In this document: positions 8,183 to 16,941 of the stretch, piece after piece
Layout: each line of letters begins with the position of its first letter
Position numbering within the stretch: the first letter of the stretch is position 1
Source: Myxococcota bacterium
GTDB taxonomy: Bacteria > Myxococcota_A > UBA9160 > UBA6930
Direction of reading: 5' to 3'
Length of the DNA stretch: 64,000 nt
Assembly (NCBI GenBank): GCA_028277885.1
Contig: JANQFK010000076.1
Coordinates: 1 to 64,000 of the forward strand
Notes under the pieces: generated by a model
What the model saw: only the letters and a program-made list of their open reading frames with translations
Told to the model about the DNA's origin: nothing
Databases searched by the model: none
Made by a program: the position numbers and the translations under genes

Positions 8183-9349
8183 TCAGCGGAGCGTGGCGAA
8201 GAACCCACGCACGTCCGCCACGAACAGGTCGGGCTCCTCGAGCATCGGGAAGTGGCCTCCCCGGGGCTGCTCGGTCCACCAGGTCACGTCGTAGACCTCC
8301 TCCATCCAGCTGCGCGGCGCCTTGAAGATCTCCTTCGGGAAGATCGTGCAGCCCGTGGGCACCTCGACGCGTCCCTGGGTGAACCCCACGCGTCCGCTCT
8401 GCATGGTCTCGTAGTAGAGCCGGGTCGAGGAGTTGATGGTCCCGGTCGCCCAGTAGAGCGTGAGGTTGGTGAGCAGATCGTCCTTGCTGAACTTCGACTC
8501 GACGTCTCCGTCGCAGTCGCTCCAGGTGCGGAACTTCTCGACGATCCACGCGGCGAGCCCGGCGGGCGAGTCGTTGAGCCCGTAGGCCAGGGTCTGGGGC
8601 TTGGTGCCCTGGATCTGGTAGTACCCCATCTCCCTGGCGCGGAACGCCTCGGACTCCTTCACGCGCTGCTTCTCCTCCTCGCTGAGCCCGGCTTCGGGGT
8701 TCGCCGGGTCCGGCGGGAGCGCGATGGCGAGGTTGAGGTGGATGCCGGCGCAGTGCTCGGGATCGAGGCGCCCCATCTGGGCGGTCACCATGGAGCCCCA
8801 GTCGCCGCCCTGGGCGCCGTAGCGCGCGTAGCCGAGGCGTCGCATCAGCTCGATCTGGGCCTCGCCGATGCGTTGCGGGTCCCAGCCGCGCTCCCGCGTC
8901 GGCCCCGAGAAGCCGTAGCCCGGCAGCGAGGGGCACACGACGTGGAAGGCGTCCTTCTCGCTTCCGCCGTGGGCCGTGGGGTCCGTGAGCGGCGCGATCA
9001 CCCTCTTGAAGATCGTGAAGGAGCCCGGCCAGCCGTGGGTGAGGATCAGCGGCAGCGCGCCGGCGTGGCGCGAGCGCGCGTGCAGGAAGTGTATGGGCTG
9101 TCCGTCGATGCGCGTACGGTTCTGGGGGAAGGCGTTCAGCTGCGCCTCGACGGCGCGCCAGTCGAACCCGTCCCGCCAGTAGGCGCACAGCTGCTTCAGG
9201 TAGGCGAGGTCGGTGCCGTAGTCCCAGCCCGTCCCGGGGATCTGGTCGGGCCAGCGCGTGCGGGCGAGGCGCTCCTTCAGGTCCGTCAGCACCGCCTCGT
9301 CGATCTCGATGCGGAAGTCCTCGATCGCTGCGTCGCTCGTCGCGCTCAT
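8183..9349 (-). CDS. Epoxide hydrolase (EHN domain, alpha/beta hydrolase)
   Basis: A 388-residue enzyme that opens epoxides to diols. Residues 10-95 match the N-terminal EHN domain (RIEIDEAVLTDLKERLARTRWP), and the hydrolase core follows. HGWPGS at 105-110 gives the oxyanion-hole motif. Asp183 in GGDWGS is the nucleophile, and His366 in RGGHFPMLEEPDLF is the general base. The size agrees with microsomal-type bacterial epoxide hydrolases. The ATG at 9349 overlaps the TGA of the upstream DUF3179 gene (ATGA), so the two are translationally coupled. No signal peptide is visible, so it is probably cytoplasmic. The natural epoxide is unknown. Confidence 0.9.
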   Translation of the reverse strand: MSATSDAAIEDFRIEIDEAVLTDLKERLARTRWPDQIPGTGWDYGTDLAYLKQLCAYWRDGFDWRAVEAQLNAFPQNRTRIDGQPIHFLHARSRHAGALPLILTHGWPGSFTIFKRVIAPLTDPTAHGGSEKDAFHVVCPSLPGYGFSGPTRERGWDPQRIGEAQIELMRRLGYARYGAQGGDWGSMVTAQMGRLDPEHCAGIHLNLAIALPPDPANPEAGLSEEEKQRVKESEAFRAREMGYYQIQGTKPQTLAYGLNDSPAGLAAWIVEKFRTWSDCDGDVESKFSKDDLLTNLTLYWATGTINSSTRLYYETMQSGRVGFTQGRVEVPTGCTIFPKEIFKAPRSWMEEVYDVTWWTEQPRGGHFPMLEEPDLFVADVRGFFATLR

Positions 9350-10824
9350 GGCTCGCTCCCCTCCCACACCCCGGTCTCCGGATGGAACGCCCGCCAGGCG
9401 AACCAGTAGGCCAGGGTCCCCGGCAGCCGCTCGGCGCGCTCGCCCGCGGGCCCGACCAGCGCGTCCTCGGCGACGCGCCAGGGCCGGCCGCCGCCGTCCC
9501 GGAGCACGCTGCTCTCGTCCGTGGCCGCGAAGCGCGCGCCGCCGCGACGGTAGGCCCGCACCTCGGCGCCGGACACGTAGCGCACCCGCCCCGTGCGCGG
9601 GACGCGCGCCTCGACCTCCACGAGGCCCCGGGTCGCCACCAGCACCACCCGCTCCCGGCCGAGGGAGTCGTTCACGACGCCGCGCCGCGCCAGGTCCTCG
9701 AGGGGCCAGGCGCGGGAGTGGCCCTCCCGCGTCACGCCGTACACGCGGGCCTTGGGCTCGAGGCGCTCGTCGCGCACGCCGCTCGGGAAGAGCAGCTTCG
9801 CCGAGGCGAGGTAGCCGCCGTAGGGGGCGCCCGGCTCGTAGTCGCGCTCGTGTCCGGTGTCCAGGGCGATCACCGTCGTGTCCGGGTGCTGCTCGCGCCA
9901 CGCCTCCCAGGTCGTCACCACCACGGGCAGCGGCTCGAGGGCGAGCCCGTCCTCGGCGAGCGGGCCCAGCACGGCGCGCCCCTCGAGCTGGCTCCACAGG
10001 CTGCGCGTGGCGTGGTCGAACATCAGCTTGTTGCCGCGGTAGAGCAGGCCCGACGTCTCGAAGGTGTGGCTGGCGCCGGCGGCGGCCCCGGCCCCCAGCT
10101 TCCTCCCCGTCCGGTAGGCGATGGCCGAGCCGCACAGCGTGCAGGCGGCGAGGCTCACGGGCTCGCCGTCGAAGCGGTCGTTCACCAGCTCGTGCCAGTC
10201 GAGGATGCGGGCCGGGTAGGCGCGCGCCTCACCGGCGTGGACGAGCCCGAGCACGGTCTCGCCGGGCTCGAGCCAGGTGGCCTTGCCGGCGGAGACGAGG
10301 GCCGGGTTGGTGAGGGCCGGGATCCCGCCGGGCTCGACCCCGCCCCAGCGGATCAGCTCGGGGCGCAGGCGCACCTGCTCCGCCCCGTCCGCCCGGGCCA
10401 GGAAGGCGCCGAGCTCGGGCTGGATGCGCGCGAAGAGCCGGCCCTTGTAGCCGAGGAAGCCCGGCGGCGGGACGAGCCGCGTGCCCTCGTACCACTCCGC
10501 CCAGCGGAACCAGTCGCCACCGAGAGGCTGGCCGGCGAGGCGCTCCAGCGCGACCACCCGCGCGTTGTAGGCCTGGCTCTCGGCCTCGGCGAGGTGGCTG
10601 AAGCGCAGGCTCTCGATCAGCACCGCGATGAAGCGGCGATCGCCCCGGTCGAGCACCCGCGCGAGGGCGGACTCGATCGCGCCCGCGTCGGCGCCCTCGA
10701 GGGCCGCGTAGACGCCGGCCACCTCGCCGGCGGGGACCTCCCGCGCCGGGTCGTGGGCAAGGGGAGGATCTCCCCGCTCGCAGCCCGGGAGCGCGAGCGC
10801 CAGGAGGAGCAGCAGCCGGATCAC
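9346..10824 (-). CDS. DUF3179 domain-containing lipoprotein
   Basis: A 492-residue protein. The N-terminus is a short hydrophobic signal ending in the lipobox LPGC, so it should be a lipoprotein outside the cytoplasm. DUF3179 motifs follow in the second half: an INPALVSAGKATWL-like stretch, ARAYPARILDWHELVND, a CTLCGSA motif with a CxxC pair, and FETSGLLYRGNKLMFDHATRSLWSQ. This family occurs in many bacteria and archaea but has no known activity. A GTG start overlaps the stop of the upstream methyltransferase (GTGA). It is coupled at its 3' end to the epoxide hydrolase. Confidence 0.9.
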   Translation of the reverse strand: MIRLLLLLALALPGCERGDPPLAHDPAREVPAGEVAGVYAALEGADAGAIESALARVLDRGDRRFIAVLIESLRFSHLAEAESQAYNARVVALERLAGQPLGGDWFRWAEWYEGTRLVPPPGFLGYKGRLFARIQPELGAFLARADGAEQVRLRPELIRWGGVEPGGIPALTNPALVSAGKATWLEPGETVLGLVHAGEARAYPARILDWHELVNDRFDGEPVSLAACTLCGSAIAYRTGRKLGAGAAAGASHTFETSGLLYRGNKLMFDHATRSLWSQLEGRAVLGPLAEDGLALEPLPVVVTTWEAWREQHPDTTVIALDTGHERDYEPGAPYGGYLASAKLLFPSGVRDERLEPKARVYGVTREGHSRAWPLEDLARRGVVNDSLGRERVVLVATRGLVEVEARVPRTGRVRYVSGAEVRAYRRGGARFAATDESSVLRDGGGRPWRVAEDALVGPAGERAERLPGTLAYWFAWRAFHPETGVWEGSEP

Positions 10825-11603
10825 GCGTCCGCTTCGCGCCGCCGGCAGCAGAAGACGTCGGTGCGGTAGGGGACGAGGAGGGAGGCGCGCGCGCGGGTGT
10901 CCGGGTGCTCCCCGAGCAGGCGCCGCACCTCGGCGCGAAGCGCCTCGTGCTCCGCGGGCGGGAGCGCGGCCACGTAGCTCACCGAGGCGGCGCGATCCAC
11001 GAGCAGCTCGACGGAGCACTCGAGGGGGTGCGGGAAGCTGCGCTCCTCGAGGGAGGTGAAGAGCGGCGTCCCCGCGAAGGCGTCGCGCCAGCCGCCGGTC
11101 GCGTAGCGCGGCGCGTCGCCGGCGTGGGCGTGGATGAGCGCGGTGTACTCCGCCACCCACGGCACCGAGACGTTGGCGAGGTTCCAGATCAGCCCGAGGC
11201 CGCCTCCCGGCCGGAGCACGCGGTGGATCTCGGCGAGGGCCGCCGGGCCGTCGAACCAGTGGAACGCCTGGCCGACCACCACCGCGTCGGCGCTCGCGTC
11301 CGGCAGCGGCAGCGACTCGGCGACCGCGGCGCGGAGCTCGACCTCGGGATGCCGCGCCGCGAAGGCCTCGCCCATGGCGGCGACGGGCTCCACGGCCACC
11401 AGGTCCCGCGGCTCCAGGTGCGCGAGCAGCGCGTCGCTCAGCTTGCCCGTCCCCGCCGCGATCTCGACGACGCGCCGGCCCCGGGCCAGGCCGAGCGCGC
11501 CGGCGAGCCAGGCCACCGCCGCGGCGGGGTAGCCCGGCCGCGCGCGGGCGTAGACCGCGGTCCCGCGCGTGAAGCCGACCTCGGCGGCGGCGTGGATGGA
11601 CAC
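10821..11603 (-). CDS. Class I SAM-dependent methyltransferase
   Basis: A 260-residue methyltransferase. Residues 40-58 (RRVVEIAAGTGKLSDALL) form SAM-binding motif I, in which E-x-AAGTGK replaces the usual ExGxGxG. VAVEPVAAM is the acidic loop, and VVVGQAFHWFD with IHRVLRPGG are motifs typical of the UbiE/COQ5-related group. The methyl acceptor is unknown. The GTG start lies 14 bp after the stop of the VOC gene upstream, and the stop overlaps the DUF3179 start, so VOC, methyltransferase, DUF3179 and epoxide hydrolase probably form one operon. Confidence 0.85.
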   Translation of the reverse strand: MSIHAAAEVGFTRGTAVYARARPGYPAAAVAWLAGALGLARGRRVVEIAAGTGKLSDALLAHLEPRDLVAVEPVAAMGEAFAARHPEVELRAAVAESLPLPDASADAVVVGQAFHWFDGPAALAEIHRVLRPGGGLGLIWNLANVSVPWVAEYTALIHAHAGDAPRYATGGWRDAFAGTPLFTSLEERSFPHPLECSVELLVDRAASVSYVAALPPAEHEALRAEVRRLLGEHPDTRARASLLVPYRTDVFCCRRREADA

Positions 11604-11617
11604 GGCGCGCCGGCCGC

Positions 11618-12097
11618 TCAGCCCGAGGCAGCGCGGCGGAAGGCCTCGATCACCTCCGTGGGCGCCTGCACGAGCTCGATCAGCACGCCCTCGCCACCGA
11701 TGGGCGACTGCTCGTTGCCCTTGGGGTGGATGAAGCAGACGTCGAAGCCCGCCGCGCCCTTGCGGATGCCTCCGGGCGTGAAGCGCACGCCGCGGCCCTC
11801 GAGCCACTCGACGGCGGCGGGCAGGTCGTCGATCCAGAGGCCCACGTGGTTCAGTGCCGGGTCGTGCACCTTGGGGCGCTTCTCGGGATCGACGGGCTGC
11901 ATCAGGTCCACCTCGACCCGGAGCGGCCCCTGGCCCGCCACCGCGATGTCCTCGTCGACGTTCTCCGACTCGCTGCGGAAGTCGCCGATCACCTCGAGGC
12001 CCAGGGTCTCGACCCAGAGACGCCGCAGCGCCTGCTTGTCGCGGCTCCCCACCGCGATCTGCTGCACACCCAGCACCGAGAACGGACGGTCCGACAC
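11618..12097 (-). CDS. VOC family protein (glyoxalase / methylmalonyl-CoA epimerase-like)
   Basis: A 159-residue vicinal-oxygen-chelate protein with two beta-alpha-beta-beta-beta modules: [21 protein letters not shown] starts the first and [18 protein letters not shown] the second. His in NHVGL and Glu in VLIELVQ are plausible metal ligands. The wording of the second half is close to methylmalonyl-CoA epimerases and lactoylglutathione lyases, but the N-terminal metal ligand is a glutamine, so the reaction is unsure. The GTG start has AGGAGG about 9 bp upstream and decides the start. The leader contains an inverted repeat that ends at this ribosome binding site. Confidence 0.8.
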   Translation of the reverse strand: MSDRPFSVLGVQQIAVGSRDKQALRRLWVETLGLEVIGDFRSESENVDEDIAVAGQGPLRVEVDLMQPVDPEKRPKVHDPALNHVGLWIDDLPAAVEWLEGRGVRFTPGGIRKGAAGFDVCFIHPKGNEQSPIGGEGVLIELVQAPTEVIEAFRRAASG

Positions 12098-12110
12098 GCT
12101 ACACTTCCTC

Positions 12111-12179
12111 CTGTAGGCCTCGAGATTCCAGAGGGTAGCGCGGAAGCCGGAGTTTCCCGTCCCAGCGAAGCTCCTACAG
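12111..12179 (-). promoter_or_regulatory. Inverted-repeat leader overlapping the VOC gene ribosome binding site
   Basis: CTGTAGG (12111-12117) and CCTACAG (12173-12179) are perfect complements 55 bp apart. On the minus strand the second arm merges into the AGGAGG of the VOC gene (CCTACAGGAGG). If the arms pair in the mRNA, part of the ribosome binding site would be masked. The inner sequence has short local stems. No known riboswitch pattern is recognised. Confidence 0.3.
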
Positions 12180-12265
12180 CCACACCGCAAGCCCGGCGGG
12201 CAGCCGGCCGTCGCGTCAAGAAATCGCACCCGCGGCCGATCCTTCAGTCGGGGGGGTATGGACGG

Positions 12266-12697
12266 GTGAGCAAGGATCGCGACGACAAGGAGGCGGGCGT
12301 GCGGTCGACGCCGCCCACCCTCGGGCTGGGCGACCTCACGGCCCCCCAGGCCCCGCGCAGCTTCCCGCGGCTCACCATGCGTGGCGAGGCGGAGCTGGTC
12401 GCCATCGACCAGGCCCGCCCGAACCCGATGGTGAGCATCCAGCTCCAGGATCTCGCCTGGGGCGGCTTCGGCTTCCTGTGCCCGATGCCGCTCGAGGTGG
12501 GCTCGCGCTGGCGCGCGCTCTTCCTGTTCGGCAAGCAGCAGGTGGGCGAGCAGACCCTCGTGGTGCGCCACTGCGGGGAGATCGAGCCCGGGCTCTACCG
12601 CGCCGGCGCCCAGGTGTGCGTCGACAACGGCCTGGTGCGGCTGCTCGGCGTGGACTGGACCCAGCTCGCGGGCGGCGGCTTCCAGCGCGACGGCTGA
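12266..12697 (+). CDS. PilZ-like domain protein
   Basis: A 143-residue protein. After a 35-residue polar N-terminus, residues 36-140 read like a PilZ beta-barrel: [15 protein letters not shown], then [29 protein letters not shown], then [21 protein letters not shown]. The usual c-di-GMP motifs are degenerate: DLAWGG stands where DxSxxG is expected, and the RxxxR box is only partly present, so ligand binding is doubtful. The GTG start is the first plausible codon; no strong ribosome binding site is present and an internal ATG (MRGEAELV) could be used. It precedes rimO by 39 bp on the same strand. Confidence 0.6.
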   Translation: MSKDRDDKEAGVRSTPPTLGLGDLTAPQAPRSFPRLTMRGEAELVAIDQARPNPMVSIQLQDLAWGGFGFLCPMPLEVGSRWRALFLFGKQQVGEQTLVVRHCGEIEPGLYRAGAQVCVDNGLVRLLGVDWTQLAGGGFQRDG

Positions 12698-12736
12698 GGC
12701 GGCCCCGTCGCGGCCGAGCCGTTACCCTCCGCCGCG

Positions 12737-14116
12737 ATGAGCCTCCCCGAGAGCGGCCCCGCCCCGGCCCGCGTGCACTTCCGCTCGCTCGGCTGTCCCA
12801 AGAACCTCCTCGACACCGAGGTGATGCTGGGCAGCCTGGCCCTGCGCGGCTACGCGATCGCCGAGGAGCTGGCCGACGCCGACGTGGCGGTGGTGAACAC
12901 CTGCTCGTTCATCGAGAGCGCGCGGGAGGAGTCCATCGAGGCGATCCTCGAGGTGGCGGACCTGCGCGAGCGCGGCGAGCTGCGCGCGCTCGTGGTCGCG
13001 GGCTGCCTGCCCCAGCGCTACGGCGCGGAGCTCGCCCGGGAGCTGCCCGAGGTGGACGCCTTCGTCGGGACCGGCGCCTTCCAGGACATCGCCCCCATCC
13101 TCGACGACGCCCTGGCCGGGCGCTCCCGCGGCGTCTACGTCGAGGCGGGCGAGACCCACCTCTACGACGAGCGTGCGCCCCGCATCCTCACCGGAGCCGG
13201 CCACAGCGCCTACGTGAAGATCGCCGAGGGCTGCGACCGCATCTGCGCGTTCTGCGCCATCCCGGGCATCCGGGGCGCCTTCCAGAGCCGCAGCCTCGAC
13301 TCCGTCGTCGCCGAGGCCCGCCAGCTCGCCGCCGCCGGCGTGCGCGAGATCAACCTCGTCGCCCAGGACTCGACCTCCTGGGGGAAGGACCACAAGGAGC
13401 CCGGCGTCGGGCGCGCCGACCTGGCCGACCTGCTGCGCGCCCTCGACGGCGTGGACGGCCTCGACTGGATCCGCCAGCTCTACCTCTACCCCTCGGCGGT
13501 GAGCGACGAGCTCGTCGAGGTGATGGCCGGCGCGAAGCGCGTCCTGCGCTACGTGGACGTCCCGCTCCAGCACGCCAGCGACCGCATGCTGCGCGCCATG
13601 CGGCGCGGCACCTCGGCCGAGCGCCAGCGCGCGCTGGTCGCACGCCTGCGCGCCGCCATGCCCGACGTGACGCTCCGCACCACGCTCATCGTGGGCTTCC
13701 CCGGCGAGACCGACGCCGACTTCGACGAGCTGCTCGCCTTCGTGGAGGAGACGCGCTTCGATCGCCTGGGCGTCTTCCGCTACTCCGACGAGGAGGGCAC
13801 CGCCGCGCACGCGCTGGAGGGCAAGGTGCCGCGTGCCGTGGCGCGGGAGCGCTGGCGGCGGGTGACCGAGCTCCAGCGCCGCATCCTCGTCGAGAAGCTC
13901 GAGGGCCAGGTGGGCCGCGAGGCCGAGGTGCTGGTGGACGCCGAGATGGGCGGCGGCGTGAGCCTCGGACGACTCGCCTCCCAGGCGCCCGAGATCGACG
14001 GCGTGGTGTTCCTCACGGGTTCGGGGGCGGCGGGGGACGCTGCGCCCGGCGAGCTGGTGCGGGCCCGCATCAGCGGCGTGCGCGGCGACTGCGACCTCGA
14101 GGCCGAGCGGCTCTAG
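12737..14116 (+). CDS. rimO: Ribosomal protein S12 methylthiotransferase RimO
   Basis: A 459-residue radical-SAM enzyme that adds a methylthio group to the conserved Asp of ribosomal protein S12. The N-terminal UPF0004 domain starts with SLGCPKN and supplies cluster ligands Cys20, Cys56 (NTCSF) and Cys90 (AGCLPQRYG). The radical-SAM triad is Cys166, Cys170 and Cys173 in CDRICAFC. A C-terminal TRAM domain follows from about residue 385. SLGCPKN with GCLPQRYG separates it from the tRNA enzyme MiaB. The start ATG has no clear ribosome binding site (CCTCCGCCGCG precedes it). Full length; it converges with rlmE. Confidence 0.95.
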   Translation: MSLPESGPAPARVHFRSLGCPKNLLDTEVMLGSLALRGYAIAEELADADVAVVNTCSFIESAREESIEAILEVADLRERGELRALVVAGCLPQRYGAELARELPEVDAFVGTGAFQDIAPILDDALAGRSRGVYVEAGETHLYDERAPRILTGAGHSAYVKIAEGCDRICAFCAIPGIRGAFQSRSLDSVVAEARQLAAAGVREINLVAQDSTSWGKDHKEPGVGRADLADLLRALDGVDGLDWIRQLYLYPSAVSDELVEVMAGAKRVLRYVDVPLQHASDRMLRAMRRGTSAERQRALVARLRAAMPDVTLRTTLIVGFPGETDADFDELLAFVEETRFDRLGVFRYSDEEGTAAHALEGKVPRAVARERWRRVTELQRRILVEKLEGQVGREAEVLVDAEMGGGVSLGRLASQAPEIDGVVFLTGSGAAGDAAPGELVRARISGVRGDCDLEAERL

Positions 14117-14144
14117 CCGGCCGGCCCGGGATCGGTCTGCGGCC

Positions 14145-14741
14145 TCAGCCCTTCCAGCCCCGGGCCAGCAGGTAGCGCTCGCTCGAGCCCTTGCGGGTGG
14201 CGCGGGGCCGCAGCACCCGGGCCTTGGCGAAGCGCGCCCGCAGGCGGCGGCTCACCTGCTCGGCCTCCGGGCAGTCGAGGAGCTTCAGCAGCAGGCCCCC
14301 GCCGGGGGCCAGGAGCTCCGGCAGCCGGGCCTCGACGCCCTCGAGGAGCGCCTCCTCGCGGGCCCGGTCCGCCACCCGGATGCCCGAGAGCTTCGGTGCG
14401 GCGTCGCACAGCAGGACGTCCGCCGGCCCGCCCAGCGCGTCGAGAACCGCCGGCGTGACACGGGCTTCCGTGAAGTCACCCACTAACGCGAACACGTTCG
14501 CAAGATCCAGGCTCGGCTCGATGGCGGCGAGGTCCACCCCCACGACTCGCCCCCCGGTCCCCACCGCCCGGGCCGCCACCTGGAGCCAGCCCCCGGGCCA
14601 GCAGCCGAGGTCCACGACCCGCTGGCCGGGGCGCGGCAGCCCGTGGGCGCGCTGGATCTCCTCGAGCTTGTAGGCCGCGCGGGAGCGGAACCCCTCGCGC
14701 TGGGCGCGCTGGTGGTAGGCGTCCTTGCGCACGTAGGCCAT
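14145..14741 (-). CDS. rlmE: 23S rRNA (uridine-2'-O-)methyltransferase RlmE
   Basis: A 198-residue FtsJ/RrmJ-family enzyme that methylates U2552 in the 23S rRNA A-loop during large-subunit assembly. It has the usual length and all four residues of the catalytic tetrad: Lys25 (SRAAYKL), Asp113 (LLCDAAP), Lys153 (LLLKLLD) and Glu188 (SSERYL). The SAM motif DLGCWPGGW is at 44-52. The ATG start is preceded by only a weak ribosome binding site. It lies just downstream of the terminator of the permease operon and therefore has its own promoter. Tail-to-tail with rimO. Confidence 0.93.
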   Translation of the reverse strand: MAYVRKDAYHQRAQREGFRSRAAYKLEEIQRAHGLPRPGQRVVDLGCWPGGWLQVAARAVGTGGRVVGVDLAAIEPSLDLANVFALVGDFTEARVTPAVLDALGGPADVLLCDAAPKLSGIRVADRAREEALLEGVEARLPELLAPGGGLLLKLLDCPEAEQVSRRLRARFAKARVLRPRATRKGSSERYLLARGWKG

Positions 14742-14767
14742 CGCGCCAGGTTACCCCGCGGGCCCTG

Positions 14768-14825
14768 GGAGGCCGACCCGGCGTGGGTCGGCCTCCGCCG
14801 CAGAGCGAGACCGAAGGGCTCGCTC
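14768..14825 (-). terminator. Double hairpin terminator of the rplC-cmcI-permease operon
   Basis: Two perfect stem-loops lie between the permease stop and rlmE. The first met on the minus strand has 7-bp arms (14803-14809 and 14819-14825) and a 9-base loop. The second has 12-bp arms (14768-14779 and 14785-14796) and a 5-base loop. No T-run follows, as is usual at this GC content. Confidence 0.6.
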
Positions 14826-14827
14826 GG

Positions 14828-16180
14828 CTAGGACGGAGCGTCCCGCCGCCGCGGGCGGGTGACGGCGAAGAGCAGGCCCCCCGCCGCCACGGTGAGCAGG
14901 CCCAGGGCGGACTCGAGCGGCCGGCCGCGCGCCGCCCACCACAGCGTCCAGCCCGAGATCGCCAAGAACAGGAGCGGGGTCGCGGGGTAGCCCCAGGTCC
15001 GGAAGGGGCGCGGCAGCTCGGGCCGGCGCCGGCGCAGCACCAGCACGCACGAGACCGCGAGGCTCCCGAAGAGGGTCAGGGTGAAGCCCGCATACTGCAT
15101 GATCTGGTCGATGCGGCCCGAGAGCACGATGGCGCTGGTCACCACCCCCTGGAGCGCCAGGGCCAGGACCGGCGCGCCGCGGCGCGCGTCCACCCGGGCC
15201 AGCGCGCCGAAGGCCGGGTAGCTCTCGCCGAGCGCGTAGTAGACCCGCGGCCCCGCGATCGTCATCGCCGTCGCCGAGGCGACCAGCGAGATGCACAGCA
15301 CCCCGGTCACCAGCGAGACGCCCGTGGGCCCGAAGAGCGAGCGCGACGCGACCAGCCCGACCTCGACCACCCCGGCCAGCTCGCCCACGTCGGCGCCGTA
15401 CAGGTAGACCGCGTTCAGCCCCAGGTACACGAGCACCACGATGCCGGTGCCGAGCAGCAGGCTGCGCGGGAGGTCGCGCTGGGGATGCTCGAACTCGCTG
15501 GCGAGGTAGGCCGAGGCGTTCCAGCCCGAGTAGCAGAACATCACGAAGATGAGCGAGGTGCCGAGGGCGGCGAAGAGCGGCGCGCCGGTGGGCGCGGTCT
15601 CGGCCACCACGGCGAAGTTCGCGGCTTCGCCGCGGCCGAAGGCCGCCGCGAACACCAGGATGCCGACCACGCCCGCCACCTTGATCGCCGTGATGACGTC
15701 GCTGAACCGCATGCCGCCGCGGGCGCCCGCCATCTGGATCGCGACCAGCACCCACACCACCCCGAGCGCCACGGCGTCCTGGGCGCCCAGACCGCCCAGC
15801 AGCCGCGGATCCTCCTCGAGGGCGGGGAAGAAGTGCGTCAGGTAGCGCGCGAGCCCCTTGCACGCCGAGGCAATGGGCGCCGAGAACCCCGCCACCAGCG
15901 AGACGAACCCGCTCATGAACCCGAACGCCCCGCCGTAGGTCTCGCTCAGGTAGACGTACTCGCCGCCGGCGCGGGGCATGGCGGCCCCCAGCTCGCCGTA
16001 GCAGAGCGCCCCGCACAGGGCGAGCAGCCCGCCCACCACCCACAGCGAGAGGATCCACCCCGGATGCCCCAGGTCCGCGGCCTGGAAGCCGGTGGTCGTG
16101 AAGATCCCGGCCCCGATGATGTTCGCGAGAACGAGCAGCGTCGCCGAGCGCAGGCCCAGGTAGCGCTGCAGCCGGGTCAC
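14828..16180 (-). CDS. APC-superfamily amino acid permease
   Basis: A 450-residue transporter with about twelve membrane spans. The first helix carries the APC consensus LLVLANIIGAGIFTTTGF (residues 14-31), and a CYGELGAAMPRAGGEYVYL motif in the second/third helix region is diagnostic of LAT/APC-type amino acid antiporters or permeases. A conserved FCYSGWNASAYLASEFEHPQRDLPRSL region lies in the middle. Substrate cannot be told. The GTG start overlaps the stop of the CmcI-like gene by GTGA, so it is the third gene of an apparent rplC operon and is followed by two strong hairpins. Confidence 0.88.
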   Translation of the reverse strand: MTRLQRYLGLRSATLLVLANIIGAGIFTTTGFQAADLGHPGWILSLWVVGGLLALCGALCYGELGAAMPRAGGEYVYLSETYGGAFGFMSGFVSLVAGFSAPIASACKGLARYLTHFFPALEEDPRLLGGLGAQDAVALGVVWVLVAIQMAGARGGMRFSDVITAIKVAGVVGILVFAAAFGRGEAANFAVVAETAPTGAPLFAALGTSLIFVMFCYSGWNASAYLASEFEHPQRDLPRSLLLGTGIVVLVYLGLNAVYLYGADVGELAGVVEVGLVASRSLFGPTGVSLVTGVLCISLVASATAMTIAGPRVYYALGESYPAFGALARVDARRGAPVLALALQGVVTSAIVLSGRIDQIMQYAGFTLTLFGSLAVSCVLVLRRRRPELPRPFRTWGYPATPLLFLAISGWTLWWAARGRPLESALGLLTVAAGGLLFAVTRPRRRDAPS

Positions 16181-16899
16181 TTCACGCGCCGCAGGTAGCC
16201 GCCCAGCGAGTTGGAGACCATGAAGCGCTCGCGGCGCCGGTCGATCACGAAGTCGTCGTTCTCGGCCGCGAACCGGGCGGTGGCCTTCCACGCCTCGACG
16301 ATCGTGTCCTGGACGACGATGTAGCTCCCCGGGCTCACGAGCGGCGCGTAGGCCTCGAGCTCGGCCCTCACGTGCTCCACGGTGTGGAGGGAGTCCAGGA
16401 GCAGCATCACCTTCCTGCCCGCCACCCGCCGGCGTACCTCGGCCACGATCTCCGGGTCCGTGGAGCCGCCGAGCAGGAAGTCGACGCGACGCCGACTGAT
16501 GGGGAGCTCGACGGCCCGCGGGTCGCGCCGGTCCTCGATGTCGATGGTGATGACGCGAGCCTCGGGGTTGAGCTGCTCGAGCAGCAGCGCCCAGAGCGCC
16601 GCGCTGCCGCCGTGGTAGGTGCCGGTCTCGATCAGGAAGTCGGGCTCGACCTCCGAGATCAGCTCCTGGACCATCCAGGCGTCGAGCGGGTTCTGCAGGG
16701 TCGAGACGCCGAGGAAGCGGTTCTTGAAGACCTCGCGCCGCTTGATCCAGAGCTGGCGGAACGCCTGGATGGTCTCGGCGTCGGTCGCAGCCGCCCGGGG
16801 GACCGGCGCCTGGCCTGGGGCAGGTGCCTCGCTGCAGTGGAGCGAAGCCAGGGCGACGCCGACGAGGCAGGCGATCCGGAGGTCGGGCCTGCTCGACAC
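16177..16899 (-). CDS. CmcI-like cephalosporin hydroxylase / rhamnosyl O-methyltransferase family protein
   Basis: A 240-residue protein. Residues 45-235 match the CmcI family: LGVSTLQNPLDAWMVQELI, then a SAM-site-like FLIETGTYHGGSAALWA, then VITIDIEDR and LLLDSLHTVEHVRAELEAY. Members are SAM-dependent sugar O-methyltransferases or cephalosporin 7-alpha-hydroxylase components. The first 25 residues are hydrophobic and end at SLHC, which resembles but does not match a lipobox, so export or anchoring is possible but unusual for a SAM enzyme. The GTG start is preceded by GGGGAGG. It lies 42 bp after rplC. Confidence 0.75.
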   Translation of the reverse strand: MSSRPDLRIACLVGVALASLHCSEAPAPGQAPVPRAAATDAETIQAFRQLWIKRREVFKNRFLGVSTLQNPLDAWMVQELISEVEPDFLIETGTYHGGSAALWALLLEQLNPEARVITIDIEDRRDPRAVELPISRRRVDFLLGGSTDPEIVAEVRRRVAGRKVMLLLDSLHTVEHVRAELEAYAPLVSPGSYIVVQDTIVEAWKATARFAAENDDFVIDRRRERFMVSNSLGGYLRRVK

Positions 16900-16941
16900 C
16901 TTGGCCTCCCCGCCGATCTCGTGGCGTCGCCGGCGGGCGCG

